Shown here piece by piece: positions 49,091 to 61,000 of a DNA stretch of 64,000 nucleotides (positions are counted from its first letter, which is position 1; each line of letters begins with the position of its first letter). Source of the DNA: Lobosporangium transversale (Eukaryota; Mortierellomycota; Mortierellomycetes; Mortierellales; Mortierellaceae); contig NW_019028980.1 in assembly GCF_002105155.1 (NCBI RefSeq), forward strand, positions 186,001 to 250,000, written 5' to 3'. Both the position numbers and the translations under genes were made by a program. The notes beneath the pieces are model-generated. The model was not told where the DNA came from, made no database searches, and saw only the letters and a list, made by a program, of their open reading frames with translations.

Positions 49091-49818
49091 AATGTTATTT
49101 CTCCTAAAAAACCTCCGCTTTGGTGTGGTTGGCGTTACTGATGACATGATGGAGATCCCATCAGCTGCGGCAGCAGCTGTAGCAGCAGCAACCGCAGTAT
49201 GCGAATAGGATCCATGAACCGATGCGACTCCTGTGGCTGTTGTAGATCCGGGAATAATACTAGTTTGGGCAGATGCGCCGGATGCAACCAAAGTAAGGTT
49301 ACTATTGTCGACTGTCCGACGCTTCCCAAAAATGCCACGCCTCTTCATCTGTGGACTCCCCTCATTCATAGCAGGGCTTGGACACTCCCCTATTACAGGT
49401 GATCCCTGTACATGTCTCACAAATTCTGTTGTAGAAGGAGAATAGCAACCACTGTTGCTAAGATGTTGCTGTGAGTTACCAAAGCTACCGGGTTGGTGTC
49501 CATTCCCTGCACTGGCTGTGTTACCATTGTTGGTATTCGTGTTATAATTGTTGGTTCCACCCCGTCGGAAGATACCGCCAGCCCACTGTTTGGCCCATCC
49601 AACTCTTTGTCGAACTGCTCGCTTTGCCATGTTCACGTTCATGCGACCCGAATTCTTCATCAAGAAGAGCATGGCGCAATTGCTTGCAAACAAGACCACG
49701 ATAAAGAAATCAAAACTGCAGTAACGCACCATGAGCGTGTACGCCGTGAGCATCAGCAACGTCCGGCGTCGCTGACGTACAAACGCTGTCTCACGCACCA
49801 CTAAATCATCACAAAGGG

Positions 49819-49855
<37 letters not shown>

Positions 49856-51117
49856 TTTTCAATTTCTTTTTGGAAACCATATATCCTTTGTCGATCGTCT
49901 CCCTCCTCTTCTGGCTTCCTCTTCCTACTTCTCGTATTTGTGAAACTTACTAGCGAGAGTCAATTTGTTGCCATTTTTTGGATCTGGTTCTGGATAAGTC
50001 AAGAGGGCAATGAATTGGAGCGGAATATCAAGCCAAGGATTTGGCTTCTCTCTCTCTTGGTTTCTCTGCTGTATGGGTTGCTCAGGGCCTTCGATCCAAT
50101 TGACTAAAGTATCAATGAATGGTGACGCTGTTATCCAGCTTAAAGGCCCTCCACCTGTATTAGCACCTGTCTCACCACTGGAGCTCGGTAACTCTGCTCC
50201 TGCGCCCGCGCCTGTACTCGGTCCTGATCCCGACCCAAATTCTGTGCCAGGGAAAGATCCATAAATTCCTTTTGAAAATGATTGGTCACAACTGGAGCGG
50301 GCCATCCTTGCTTCTTCTAATAATTTTCCTTGAACGATCACCATCTCTTCAGAACTTTCAGATAGCTCTTCTGGGCTTACTTCAGGTGTAGGAAGACCGA
50401 CATGATCTTCACGGTCCTGAGCTGCGCTATCGATACTCATGGCCATTGCGCGAGGTTTTTGAGGACGTGCAAGGCGGTTAGTACGCATAGATCGTGTTCG
50501 AGAATGTGAATGTGAACGTGATCGTGATCGTGATCGTGATTGCGATCGTGATTGTGATCGTAAATTGGGGCGATCTTTCAGAGGTATGAATGTCACTTCT
50601 TGGTCTAACATATTAGAACGCGAATGCTGGCGTCGATTATAGATAGAGGCAGACGACGCTGGTCTTTCAATAGGATTCAGCAGCAAGTGTTGATTCAACG
50701 GTAGGTATTGATTCAATGTCAATGGTTCGGAGCGATGCTGCTGTGGTGGTGATATTGACGAAGCTGGTAATGAAGATTGCTGCTTAAACTGTGGGGTCTG
50801 TTCGACGGGAATTAGTTGATGATGGAGCTCAGTGGCTGCTAAAAGGTCCTCAAGTGAAATAGCTCTTCTTAAAGGCCGTTGAGCTTTGAAACGCGTGGCA
50901 GAAGAGTAGACATCCGTCAATTCTCCACGGGAGGCGTATGATGAATCAGACAAGTAATCGTCAGCGTCGTGTTGAGGTAGGGTGTCTAGGGGATTAGGAC
51001 GTCGAACTTGGTTCTTGGATAGACAATCCTCAGGAGGCGCGATAGTCAACTACAGGAATAAAAAATGTAAGAGACCAAAAATGCGTGAAATGGCAGGATT
51101 AGAAAGGCAATATAAAT

Positions 51118-51162
<45 letters not shown>

Positions 51163-51468
51163 AGTAGGTTATGACAGAATTATTATAAGGATTCAGTAGA
51201 AAAACGTTGGGATGCGGGAAAAGATGTGATGTGTACATGAATGCATGTGTTCGACAAATGTTTGAAGGAAAGTATATGATGCTGTGTAGATAAAATGAAA
51301 TGGGAGGGTAGATGTAGTAGAAACTTACAATATCATTCCTCTCAAATGTTGACTTGAGCCAGGTTGAGATTTTTTTTGAAGTGACCTTGCCCTGGATCGA
51401 CACACGGACCATCCGGGAAAGGAACTGGAGTTCGGACTGTAGTAACTCTTCAAGGTCACCTTCGGCCA
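48290..51468 (-). CDS. Large protein with two predicted membrane helices, unknown function; 5' end unresolved
   Basis: Secure exons are 51468-51329, 51049-49951 and 49800-48290, with matching phases (1 to 0, 0 to 1, 1 to stop), about 916 residues. The exon at 51468 starts in phase 1 (VAEGDLEELLQSELQFLSR), so at least one upstream exon is missing. A 52-nt candidate at about 51644-51593 fits in phase. The middle exon has an Arg/Ser dipeptide stretch (SRSQSRSRSRSRSHSHS) and, before the membrane part, FIDTLVNWIEGPEQPIQQR and PWLDIPLQFIALLTYPE. Then come the hydrophobic helices RRTLLMLTAYTLMVRYCSF and FFIVVLFASNCAMLFLM, followed by a basic segment RVGWAKQWAGGIFRRGG. The C-terminal 400 residues are low complexity with a poly-Asn tract. 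The layout suggests an ER or nuclear-envelope membrane protein, but I cannot name the family. Confidence 0.65.
49036..49092. repeat. GTT-rich trinucleotide repeat encoding poly-Asn
   Basis: (GTTGCT)n then (GTT)n on the plus strand, read as AAC/AGC codons on the minus strand within the membrane-protein gene. Confidence 0.85.
51124..51159. repeat. (GA)n dinucleotide repeat in an intron
   Basis: About 17 uninterrupted GA units in the intron between the two upstream exons of the membrane-protein gene, on its coding strand a CT-rich tract some 70 nt from the acceptor. Confidence 0.85.
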
Positions 51469-53302
51469 CTGAAATATAATAAAAAGAAATGAATGCAAGA
51501 AGATTAAGACCGGTTAAATTGTGGTGTCACAAACCATTTTATTTCTCCTCGCTCTCCCTTTTCTATTCCTCCATAATCACATCATTTAACCAGTTGATCT
51601 GTGCATGCAATCATCACGAATAGATAAATTCCTCCCATTCTTCTGAAATGAATAAAAAGAAAAAAGGGAAATGAAATATGAGCGAGATTGAAAGAGAGAG
51701 AAAGGGAGGGGGGGCAAATTTCTACTATTGTATATTTACACCATTCACGACTGATAATGTGCTGGCCTAATAGACTTAACAATCGTTTGTCTCGAAGGGA
51801 AAATATTCCTTGTGAAATATTACAAATGAACCCAGAGATCAAAAAAAAATGCTCATGAAAGAAAAGAAAATCGCTCAATAATAGGAACAACAACAAACGA
51901 AACAGGTTTGTACTTTGTCAGATAGTGTAGTGTGTGAGCGACAGGCGAGTGAACATGAATGTGAATATAAAAAGTGGGGTTATTTGTTCCATGTGCACAT
52001 GTCGAATGATACGAATGCATCTTTGTTATTTCAAAATTTGTATTCATTGGTGGCATAGAAAGATAAATAAAGAAAGAAGGTTGAACAAGTTGAACAACCC
52101 TCATTTCTTTCACTTTCACATTAATATTTGCTCTGTGCGCCCTATGATTTTCCTGTTAAGCGAGAGTTAAAAGAAGGTTGGAAATTGACCAGTTTAAAGT
52201 GAGATGAGGCGTAAAGACGTGGTGTATTTACAGTTGTAATGACAGTTTACAATAGTAATGAGCGAAGGGAGTATGCGATGGATCAAAACGGCGTTTTTTT
52301 TTTTTTTTTTATTTTTATTTTTTTTTTTTTATTCAGCTTGGCTTGAAGATGACAATATTATACATGATCGAGAATCTCTTTGATGTAATAGCCCAAATAT
52401 GGGTCAGTGTGCCAATTGAAGACATATTAATAAGGGTATATTAAAATATAAAACTATGATGACAATAAAAGACACCTGCCTCGATAATGTGGGAACCCAC
52501 GGGTGATGATACGGTATGCATTGGACCGACGACGGGGGTGATGCTGCAGTACAAAGTACTCTGTCTCTGCAAGACCTTTCCAGGCAGATCTGCCCCGCAG
52601 CAGCACCCCAACCAGTCTGGGGTGGACCACCATGCAAGTATTGTAGTATTATATTAATAAGTCTGTGTAAAACGAGTGTGTGTGAGACGTGTTTAAATAA
52701 AAAAAATAGAAAAAGAAAAAAAGAGTAAAAAAAGAAAAAAGAATAAAAAAGAGAGATACAGAATAAAGAGAGTGAAAAAGAGAGAGAGAGTAAATAAAGA
52801 CAAGTATGCAAATGTGAAGTCAATGAGCAACCATTGTTCAGTCGAACATGACGAATGCTGTTTGTCTAATAGGATGGGAGTGTATGTGTATGTGAATGTG
52901 TTAGAGTGAGTGAGAGAGTGAGGGTGAAGAATAAAAAAAAAAAAAAGACTGAGTAGGGGATAAAAGGGAATAAGAGGATAGACACAATCGCAAAAAAAGG
53001 AATGGGTGATTGGGGAATTGAGGCAGTGCAGTGTGTGCACACATCTGATCAAACATTTTCGCGCCCTTTCTGCGGCTAAATAGCCTCCGCACGAGATTCC
53101 TTTGACAACCTCATACTTTTTCTGTACATGTACAACATGTACAGAACAATGAGCACACTATCCGCTCTTAGCCCATCAGGACAGAAACTGAAACAATTAA
53201 AGATCTTTATCTGTCTGGGTACAAATAGAATATAACTCTGGGGTCCGTGGCGCTGACAATGATGACAACGTTGTGGTTTCTGCTTCTGTTTCTGTTGATG
53301 TT
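51469..53302. other. Probable 5' exons and promoter of the 48.3-51.5 kb gene; contains a GC-rich island
   Basis: Candidate exon pieces on the minus strand include about 51818-51750 (FSLRDKRLLSLLGQHIISR) and 51644-51593 (NGRNLSIRDDCMHRST), but the joins could not be proven. The stretch 52490-52640 stands out from the AT-rich flanks as GC-rich and structured. Two T runs of about 17 and 14 nt lie at 52294-52330. No other gene is supported. Confidence 0.45.
53120..53146. repeat. Perfect 12-bp inverted repeat with 3-bp spacer
   Basis: TTCTGTACATGT, ACA, ACATGTACAGAA: both arms are exact reverse complements. It lies about 155 bp downstream of the stop codon of the 1244-aa gene. It could be a protein-binding palindrome or a transcript hairpin. 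Confidence 0.85.
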
Positions 53303-56300
53303 TCAGATCCCTGGTCGAGTTCTTTTTGTTCTCATTCTTGCTCTTGTTCTATTACTCTTGTCCTTACTGTCGCACTTGCCCTTGCTCTTGCTCTTACCCT
53401 TACTCTTACTCCTGCTCTCGTTCTCGTCCTTGCCCGTATCCATGCCCTCCCTGTCCTTTTTCTTCTCTCTGAGATCAGTCATTATGTTGTCATCAATACT
53501 TCTTTTGACACCCAACTGGCCATGAGATGGAGATGTCTCCGATACAATATCAACCTCTAATACAACTGGGGATGATGAATGTATCTGTGGAGGCGTTGGC
53601 ACCAATACCGATCCTGGCCCGAGTACCTGTGCTGGTTCACCCTGATGCTGCTGTGAAAAAGGCAATGGTGATGCCGAGGATGGTGGCGTCATCTGACTCA
53701 AGATCGTTGCATACACAATCGCACCCATCAGTCCAACTGCTACCAGGATGGTTATGTAAAACCGACAGAACTCTACCACTTGACAACACCGATTCATCTC
53801 TTCGGAACCCATCCTCCGTTGGATCCCTCGAGGTAATATTCGGAACAGGAAAAAACTTTGACTATATTCTTCCTGTAACCGTTGCTGTTGTTGCATCTGA
53901 TAGGCATGCCAACGTTCTCGACGAAGTCGGCGACGTCGCTCTCTTCGCGTCTCTCGCATATTAGAATCGGTGACATCGGACCCAGGAGCATCTCCTGTGA
54001 GTAGACGACGGCAACGACAGCAACAGCAGAGGATATAGTAGACCCATTCCTTAAGCGTCCAACAGCATCGTCCATCATTCTGCAGAGTAGTACGTCTATT
54101 GGAATCTCTTCCTTCACCTTCTTCTACACCACTACTACCACTGTCACTGCTACTATCGCTGCTGATATAGTCACTAGAGTTAAAGTCACCATCTGTGTAC
54201 AAACGCAAATCATCGTCATCATCATCGTCGCCCGATGATGAAAACAAGTAGTCCGAAGAGTCATAATCTTCGCGTTCAAACGTCTCTTGATAAAGTTGAC
54301 TTCGCTGCCTTTTTTCTGCTTCAAACCCTGCCCTCTTCTCATGCGGCAGTTCCTTGGAATGATTTTTTGGTCCTATTGACATACTCTCTCGGCTTTTCTC
54401 GTGATGATTCATGCTGGTTTCAGCTAATGTTTGTTTATCGCGCTCATCCTTTGCTGCTGTCGTCGCTTTTAATGGGTCAAAGACCTCTATGTCTGTGTCT
54501 GGATTAGCCCTTAATCCTGATACTGATCCATAACTAGACATATGCTGAGATGCATTTCCCTCAACAGAAGAGAGCTGTCCTCTAACTATAGCATCAGGAG
54601 GCGTAGATATGGCTCTTGATGTTGACAGCACCGGTGTAGTTGGTGATAACGGAATTATGCCTTGTTGTCGCTGTAGAATGCGCGTATATGATAATCTTGA
54701 TCCTAAATTGGCTCTCACTATCGACTCTGACCTTCTGTATATGCCTTGATTGTCACCATCACTATCTACTGCTGCTGCTCCACTTTCCCCTTGGTGCATT
54801 CGATCATATCCACCGTTATAGGTATTCCATGGTCCTTGTGCTTGTCCTTCCATCACAACAGTTGTGACAGGACATTGGATCACTCCAACTCTTCCTGCCC
54901 GATCTTCAAAGTCCTCACAGCTCAAGTGACGAAAGAATAATCGTTGGAGTGACGGAAACAGCAAAAAGTCTTGACTAGTCCCAATCATCACTGCAACCCG
55001 ATCACCATCTTGTACAGGAACCCACCGGCATCCGTTTGTGTTGCTGTTGGCATTACTGTCTCCGCTTGGAGGCGCTGGGCCTGATTGCTCATTTCTACAG
55101 ACTGTTGGTTCCTCTTGCTGTGATTTTAGATTTATACTGCTAATGTTGCTGCCGCTACTCAGGGCCTCTAAAGAGACAGAAGGATTTGGATCAGGACTGG
55201 GATAGATAGAAACACCCCCAAAGTGCTTGGCTACCGGCTCTGGAAGTGTTGAGATTGCAAATGGCGATAGTCCGGTACTAGGCATCTTGAAAGGCTGCGG
55301 ATCCGGATCCCACCATGGTACAAGTACGGTACCATCATTAGTAGTATTAGGTGATTTCAATTTTGATTTCCGGCTTTTAGTTAAAATACAATTACAATCA
55401 GTAGCTCTTTGCTGTTGTGCGTGCTGTTCCTTATCAATCTCTAGCTCTGCGTCTTCAAGAGCAATAGATACTTTCACCGACCGCTGTTGTTGTTGCTTTT
55501 GAATTCCTCCTGCCTCTATTCTCGTAGTGGCCTTTGGGTTCTTTCTGGTTAAGGACGTGCTTGAAATTCGGTTGTCGAAATTTCCACGATTCATCCCATT
55601 GCTGACACCTTTCGGATGACGAAGTCCACGTTCCGTTTGTTCCAACAACGCAATATCTCTTCCTAATCTGACACGTACTTGTCTTGCCGACGTTGTTGTG
55701 TTGTTGCTACTCTTCCTATATTTGAGACCTTGATGGCTTTGACGTTCTTGAAAAGATTGAATGGCTAGACTTCGTTGCCAGCGTCGCCATTCAAGTTCAT
55801 GTTGCGACTCAATGTCTAAATCTACAAGCCTACTCTGTCGCCATTTTTCCTTTTTTAATTCTTCCTCACTTTCGTACACTTCTGCTGTAGGCGCCGAAGG
55901 CTTCGGTGACTCCGATGGCTCATTAACATCTGCTTTATCTTTTGGCGGCCTCGGTGCTTGTTGCTGTTGTGGACGTTGCGGCTGCTGCTGCTGGCGCTGA
56001 TGATGATATTGACGGTAATGGCTAGGACTGCATTCTAAACCCTTCACTCTACCATCCGGCAAAGTACTCATAGCCCAAGGTTCATACCACCATCCTCCTC
56101 GGCCTGGCTCCAACACCACAAAGAATGTTGGGTCCCCTTCCACCTCCATATTTGTCAATGGGTTGCGAAGCTCCCGATTCTGAATCAGCGAATGAACATA
56201 TCGAGGTATCTTGCCCTTCTTTTTTGTATTGATTTTGCTCTTCGAGCTTGTTTTCGTCGCTATCTGATCTATTGCTGCTATTGGTGTCGATGTTGTTGCT

Positions 56301-57172
56301 GTCCTTCCATGGATTCCCTCTGTTGGGATAGCGACCGCATGAACATCAGAAAGAACGGGTGTCTGTTGTTGCTGTTGTTGTTGATGATACAGCGGCGTTG
56401 ATGACAACCTTGGCGTTGAAAAGCTATTAATATTATTGGCTCCTCTACCTTCATTCCTCTTTGCTCTCTTTTCCTTTTCCTCCCTCTCTTCCTCTTTATC
56501 TTCACTTTCTTCTCCTTCATCATTGGCCTTCCAAAGCCTTTCAAAGTAATGCGGGACATTAGTCCTTAATGCTCGGGACCGTATACGCTGGATCTGAAAC
56601 ATGACACGTAGGAGATGTTGCGCATGGTAATAGCTCGAGTGCGTGGGTGGTGACGGATCTGTACAGCCACAGGAACAGCCCTGGGACGTTGTTTGCAGCC
56701 GAGCAAGGATTAGCGAAACAGGTTGTCCTAGTCAGCCAAATAAGAAATACAACGTTTAGGAAAAAAAAAAAAAAAAAAAAAAGAGTTAACAGGAGAGCAA
56801 GCTTCAGTACAAGATCATCCATAAAGGAAAAAAAAAAGAAATAATGAAACAAAGCCATCTACCTATTATATTGGTTGTCCGTGCCCTGTCTTCATCTTCC
56901 TTATCCTCATTCTCATCTCTGTTCTCAATCATATCCTTATGATTTTCGTCTTCGTTGTCACTTTCGTGGTTCTCTTGACAAGTTTGCTGTGATATCGACT
57001 GTTGTTGATGCTGCTTCTGTGGGCATGAGAATAGTCCACCCACGTTCCCATTCCTCTTCTCTTTCCGTAGATACGACGACAATGGCATGAGTGTGAGTGG
57101 GTCCGTGGTCGAAAGTGGGATACTTCCGATCCATCGGTTGGTGGGCGTCACAAAATGAATCTGTCCTGACAT
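53303..57172 (-). CDS. Large protein with one predicted membrane helix, unknown function, 1244 aa
   Basis: Exon 1 is 57172-56863 and exon 2 is 56727-53303 (3735 nt, in frame). The start MSGQIHFVTPTNRWIGSIP is followed by an acidic Asp/Glu/Asn stretch. The join gives RARTTNIIGQPVSLILARL, then YHAQHLLRVMFQIQRIRSR and PHYFERLWKANDEGEESED. Ordered-looking blocks are PRYVHSLIQNRELRNPLTN with DPTFFVVLEPGRGGWWYEP, and CRWVPVQDGDRVAVMIGTS with LLFPSLQRLFFRHLSCEDF. An acidic Ser/Asp run and a Cys-rich YYILCCCCRCRRL follow. One clear membrane helix (FCRFYITILVAVGLMGAIV) lies about 150 residues before the end, and the tail is Lys/Arg/Ser-rich. It looks like a single-span membrane protein with long low-complexity linkers. 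I do not recognise it. Confidence 0.75.
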
Positions 57173-58014
57173 GATCCTTATACAAGATATGAGTGAATGT
57201 CCTCATGTGAGGAGGTTTGAGAAAGCGGAAAAAAAAAAAGAAAAGAAAGAAAGAAAAAAAAGGTGCCTTACAAGTGGTGAAAGTAAAGGAAGAAAAGCAA
57301 AAAGGAAGACAAGAGATGCGGTGAGATCCACAGGATATGCTGTCGCTGATCATTGAATAAAAAATTCCACTCACACCCGAATACAGAATGCACACCTGTC
57401 GCGTTATTAATATTATCATTATTATTGTTGTTATTAGTGTCCTGTCCTTCGATTCTTGTGTTCGCCGATCTTTGAAAAAGCCTATATCCTGCTAATCACA
57501 CTTGCCATTATAATTGTTGATAAAATCCAGTATTTCATTTGCCTGTAGTGATCTAACAGTTTATCACCACTCTATCACTTCTATTACTCCAATTTGCACT
57601 TGTGTGGTACAAAGATATAAACACTATGTGTATACATGCACCATGTTACATGAAAGTTCATGGTGACATGCTCACAGTACATGTATTTATTATGTAAAAA
57701 ATATTTTTATTCAGTATGTGCGCACAGACGATTTGGTCGATCTCGCGTGGGAAAATGCTTTTGTTTGGATGGATTATTCATTTCTTTTGTATTTTAATGA
57801 ATGAATTGATATAGTGACAGATCCTTCGAGGCAACATGTAAACTAGTTGGCTTCAGTCAAAAATGTATATTGACAAACTATCCAACTGCAGTAGTTGTGT
57901 ATTGTAACGAAATGTTATTTATTTGCATTCTTTGTGTGCCTAATGATTAATTGCTAATCTTTTGAATGATGGATGCGATTTTTTTTTCTCTTTTTTTTTT
58001 TACTTTCTTTTTCT
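57173..58014. other. Intergenic, no gene seen
   Basis: Promoter side of the 1244-aa gene and 3' flank of pyruvate carboxylase. AT-rich; only short frames. The T-rich run at 57978-58015 directly precedes the pyruvate carboxylase stop codon. Confidence 0.6.
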
Positions 58015-61000
58015 TTACTCGTGCACAATGCGTGCAACAAGATCACCGCTCGACAAAGAGTCGTTTTCATGAATGGGCACGTACTCGACCTTACCCGAGA
58101 CTGGTGCTGTTACCACTGTCTCCATTTTCATAGCCGACAGAATACAGATCGGGTCTCCTTCCTTCACAATGGTGCCTTGCTTCACCCGGATTTCTACTAC
58201 TACACCTGACATTGGTGCTCCAATATCACCAGTATTGCTTGGGTTAGCACGCTCACGCGCCGTATGCTCCACTGCTGCATTCTTGTCCTGCACACTCACA
58301 TTACGTCCTTCTCCGTTCAACTCAAAGAAAACATCACGCTTGCCGGAAGCAGTGTTGATGGGTCCAACTGCCAGCAACTTGATGATCAATGTCTTGCCCT
58401 TTTCAATCTCCACATTAACTTCCTCTCCAATATCGAGTCTACTCAAGAAGTAGCGTGTAGGCAAAACAGATAGGTCGCCATATGCATCCACCTTGGCCCG
58501 ATACTCATCAAAGACCTTGGGGTAGATTGCCGCTGATGACACATCCACATCACGTATCGACTTGCCATACTTCTTAATTAACGATGCCTTCAGTCCCTCC
58601 AAGTCAAACTCGCCCATATCTTTACCAGGACGACCCTCAATGCGGGGCATTCCACGGATGATGGCCGAGCGAAGAGGTTCAGGGAATCCTCCATAGGGCT
58701 GCCCAAGGTAACCTTGGAAGAACTCCACTACGCTCGTGGGGAAGTTGAGTGATGCTGCCTTCTCCTTCACTTCCTCTGCACTCAATGAATTCGACACCAT
58801 GAATTGAGCCAAATCACCTACAACCTTGGATGACGGTGTAACTTTAACAATGTCTCCGCACAGCTGGTTTGCCTCAATGTAGGCCTTCTTAATCTCATTC
58901 CATTGGGTGCCTAAGCCGAGCTGCTGAGCCTGGAACATCAAGTTGGTGTACTGACCACCAGGCATTTCGTGTTGGTATACTCCAGAGTCAGCCGCGCGGA
59001 CATTAGCTTCGAATCCAGAGTAGAGTAGACGGGCCTGTTCCCAGTAGCTGTTGAGTGCAATCACGTCCTCCTGACGAATACCTGTACCCATTTCGGTGTG
59101 CTCCAATGCGGCTACCACGGCACCCATCGATGGTTGGGATGTCACACCAGACATGATATCCACTGCAAGATCAACAACGTCAGCACCAGCGGCTGCTGCT
59201 GCCAACATGGAGGCAACGCCCGTTCCCGCAGTATCGTGCGTGTGCATATGGATGGGCAAGTCAGGGAAGCGTTTACGGATAGCTCCAACAAGCATAGTAG
59301 CAGCAGCGGGCTTCAATAGACCAGCCATATCTTTGATGGCCAAGACATGAATACCCTCATTGACTAACTCCTGTACAAAGTTGAGGTAGTAATCCAAGTT
59401 GTGTTTAGTACGCTTGGGATCTGAGACGTCTCCGGTGTAGCAGACGACTGCTTCGACAATACCACCAGCGGCTTTAACAGCCTGGATACCGAGGCGCATG
59501 TTCTCAATATAATTTAAGCTGTCGAAAATACGGAAAACATCCATTCCACTCTTGACAGCTTTGGCGCAGAAATCAAAGATGACGTTGTCAGGGTAGCTGG
59601 TATATCCGACAGCATTGGCACCACGGAACAGCATCTGGAAAGGAATGTTGGGAACAAGTTTACGAAGTTGGATCAGGCGGTCCCAAGGATCTTCGTGCAA
59701 GAAACGCATAGCAACATCGAATGTGGCACCACCCCACATCTCAAGAGAGTAAGCGTTTTGAAGAGCGTGGGCAGTAGTAGGGGCGATGTTGAGGAGATCT
59801 ATCGGAAGTTTATGTGTTGAATCAAACGGTCAGTTGGCTAACCACAAGAAGCAGACTGATAAAGTTTTCTTTTTCTTTTTCTTTTTTTTTTTCTTTAGGA
59901 AAAAAGAAGAGAGCTTACCAATAGTGCGGACACGAGTGGCGAGTAAACTCTGATGAGCGTCTCTCCAGGTGGTATCAGTGATCAAGACACCAGGATAAGC
60001 ACGAACAGCCTTAGCAAAAGCCTCGGGGCCCTTTTCCAGGAAGATCTTGCGCCATCCATGAGTGGGAGGAACAGTAACATCAACTGTCTGGGTCGAGTCT
60101 TCTTTGCTTGACAATGTGGGGATCAACAACTCTCTCTTCAGTTGGGGCTCACCCTAAAAAGATGATGAGAATGACAAGATCAGTACCGGGTTATCGCGGA
60201 CTATCTATTTTTGTGCTTAAATAAAAGTTGGCCTAGCGACTTACAATTTGGCCAGCAATGCTAGGGCCATTGACAGCAACATCTCCAAGGTATGCCAACA
60301 ATTTCTGGGCACGATTAAGCTGTTTGACGAGATTGAACAAACTAGGGGTGTCATCAATAAAGGTGGTCCAGCACTTGCCCTGAATAAAGGTTTCGTGCGT
60401 GATAAGGCGTTGCACGAAAGGAATATTGGTCTTGACGCCACGAATACGGAACTCGACTAAAGCACGGACAACCTTACGTCTCGCGAGCTCATACGTAGCG
60501 CCAGAGCAGGTCACTTTGACCAGCAAGGAATCATAGTAAGGGGTGATCACAGCACCAACAAATCCTTGACCGCCATCGAGGCGGACGCCGTTCCCACCAG
60601 CTGATCTGTACACTTCAATTCTGCCAGTGTCAGGCTGGAAATTTTGGGAAGGGTCCTCAGTTGTAACACGACACTGAATTGCAAAGCCACGGATCTGAAT
60701 CTTGTCTTGAGTAAGACCGAGTTCAGGCAAAAGAATACCAGCAGCAATTTGAATCTGAGCAGCGACGATATCAATACCGGTGATCTCCTCTAATAATAAT
60801 AAGATAAAATGACAAATTAATAACTGTGCAAATGAAATATCTAAGTGATGTGAACAGGACAACAAAGTTTGTTACATACCAGTAATAGTGTGTTCTACCT
60901 GGATACGAGGATTGATCTCAATAAAGTAGTAACGATCCTGTTGATCGACCAAAAACTCTGCTGTTCCTGCGTTCTTGTATTTGACATGTTTGGCAAGCTT

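Noticed and set aside
52490-52640. U1 snRNA-like start (ATACTTGCATGG) on the minus strand
   Set aside because: The 5' splice-site recognition bases differ and there is no U1-70K loop, U1A loop or Sm site.
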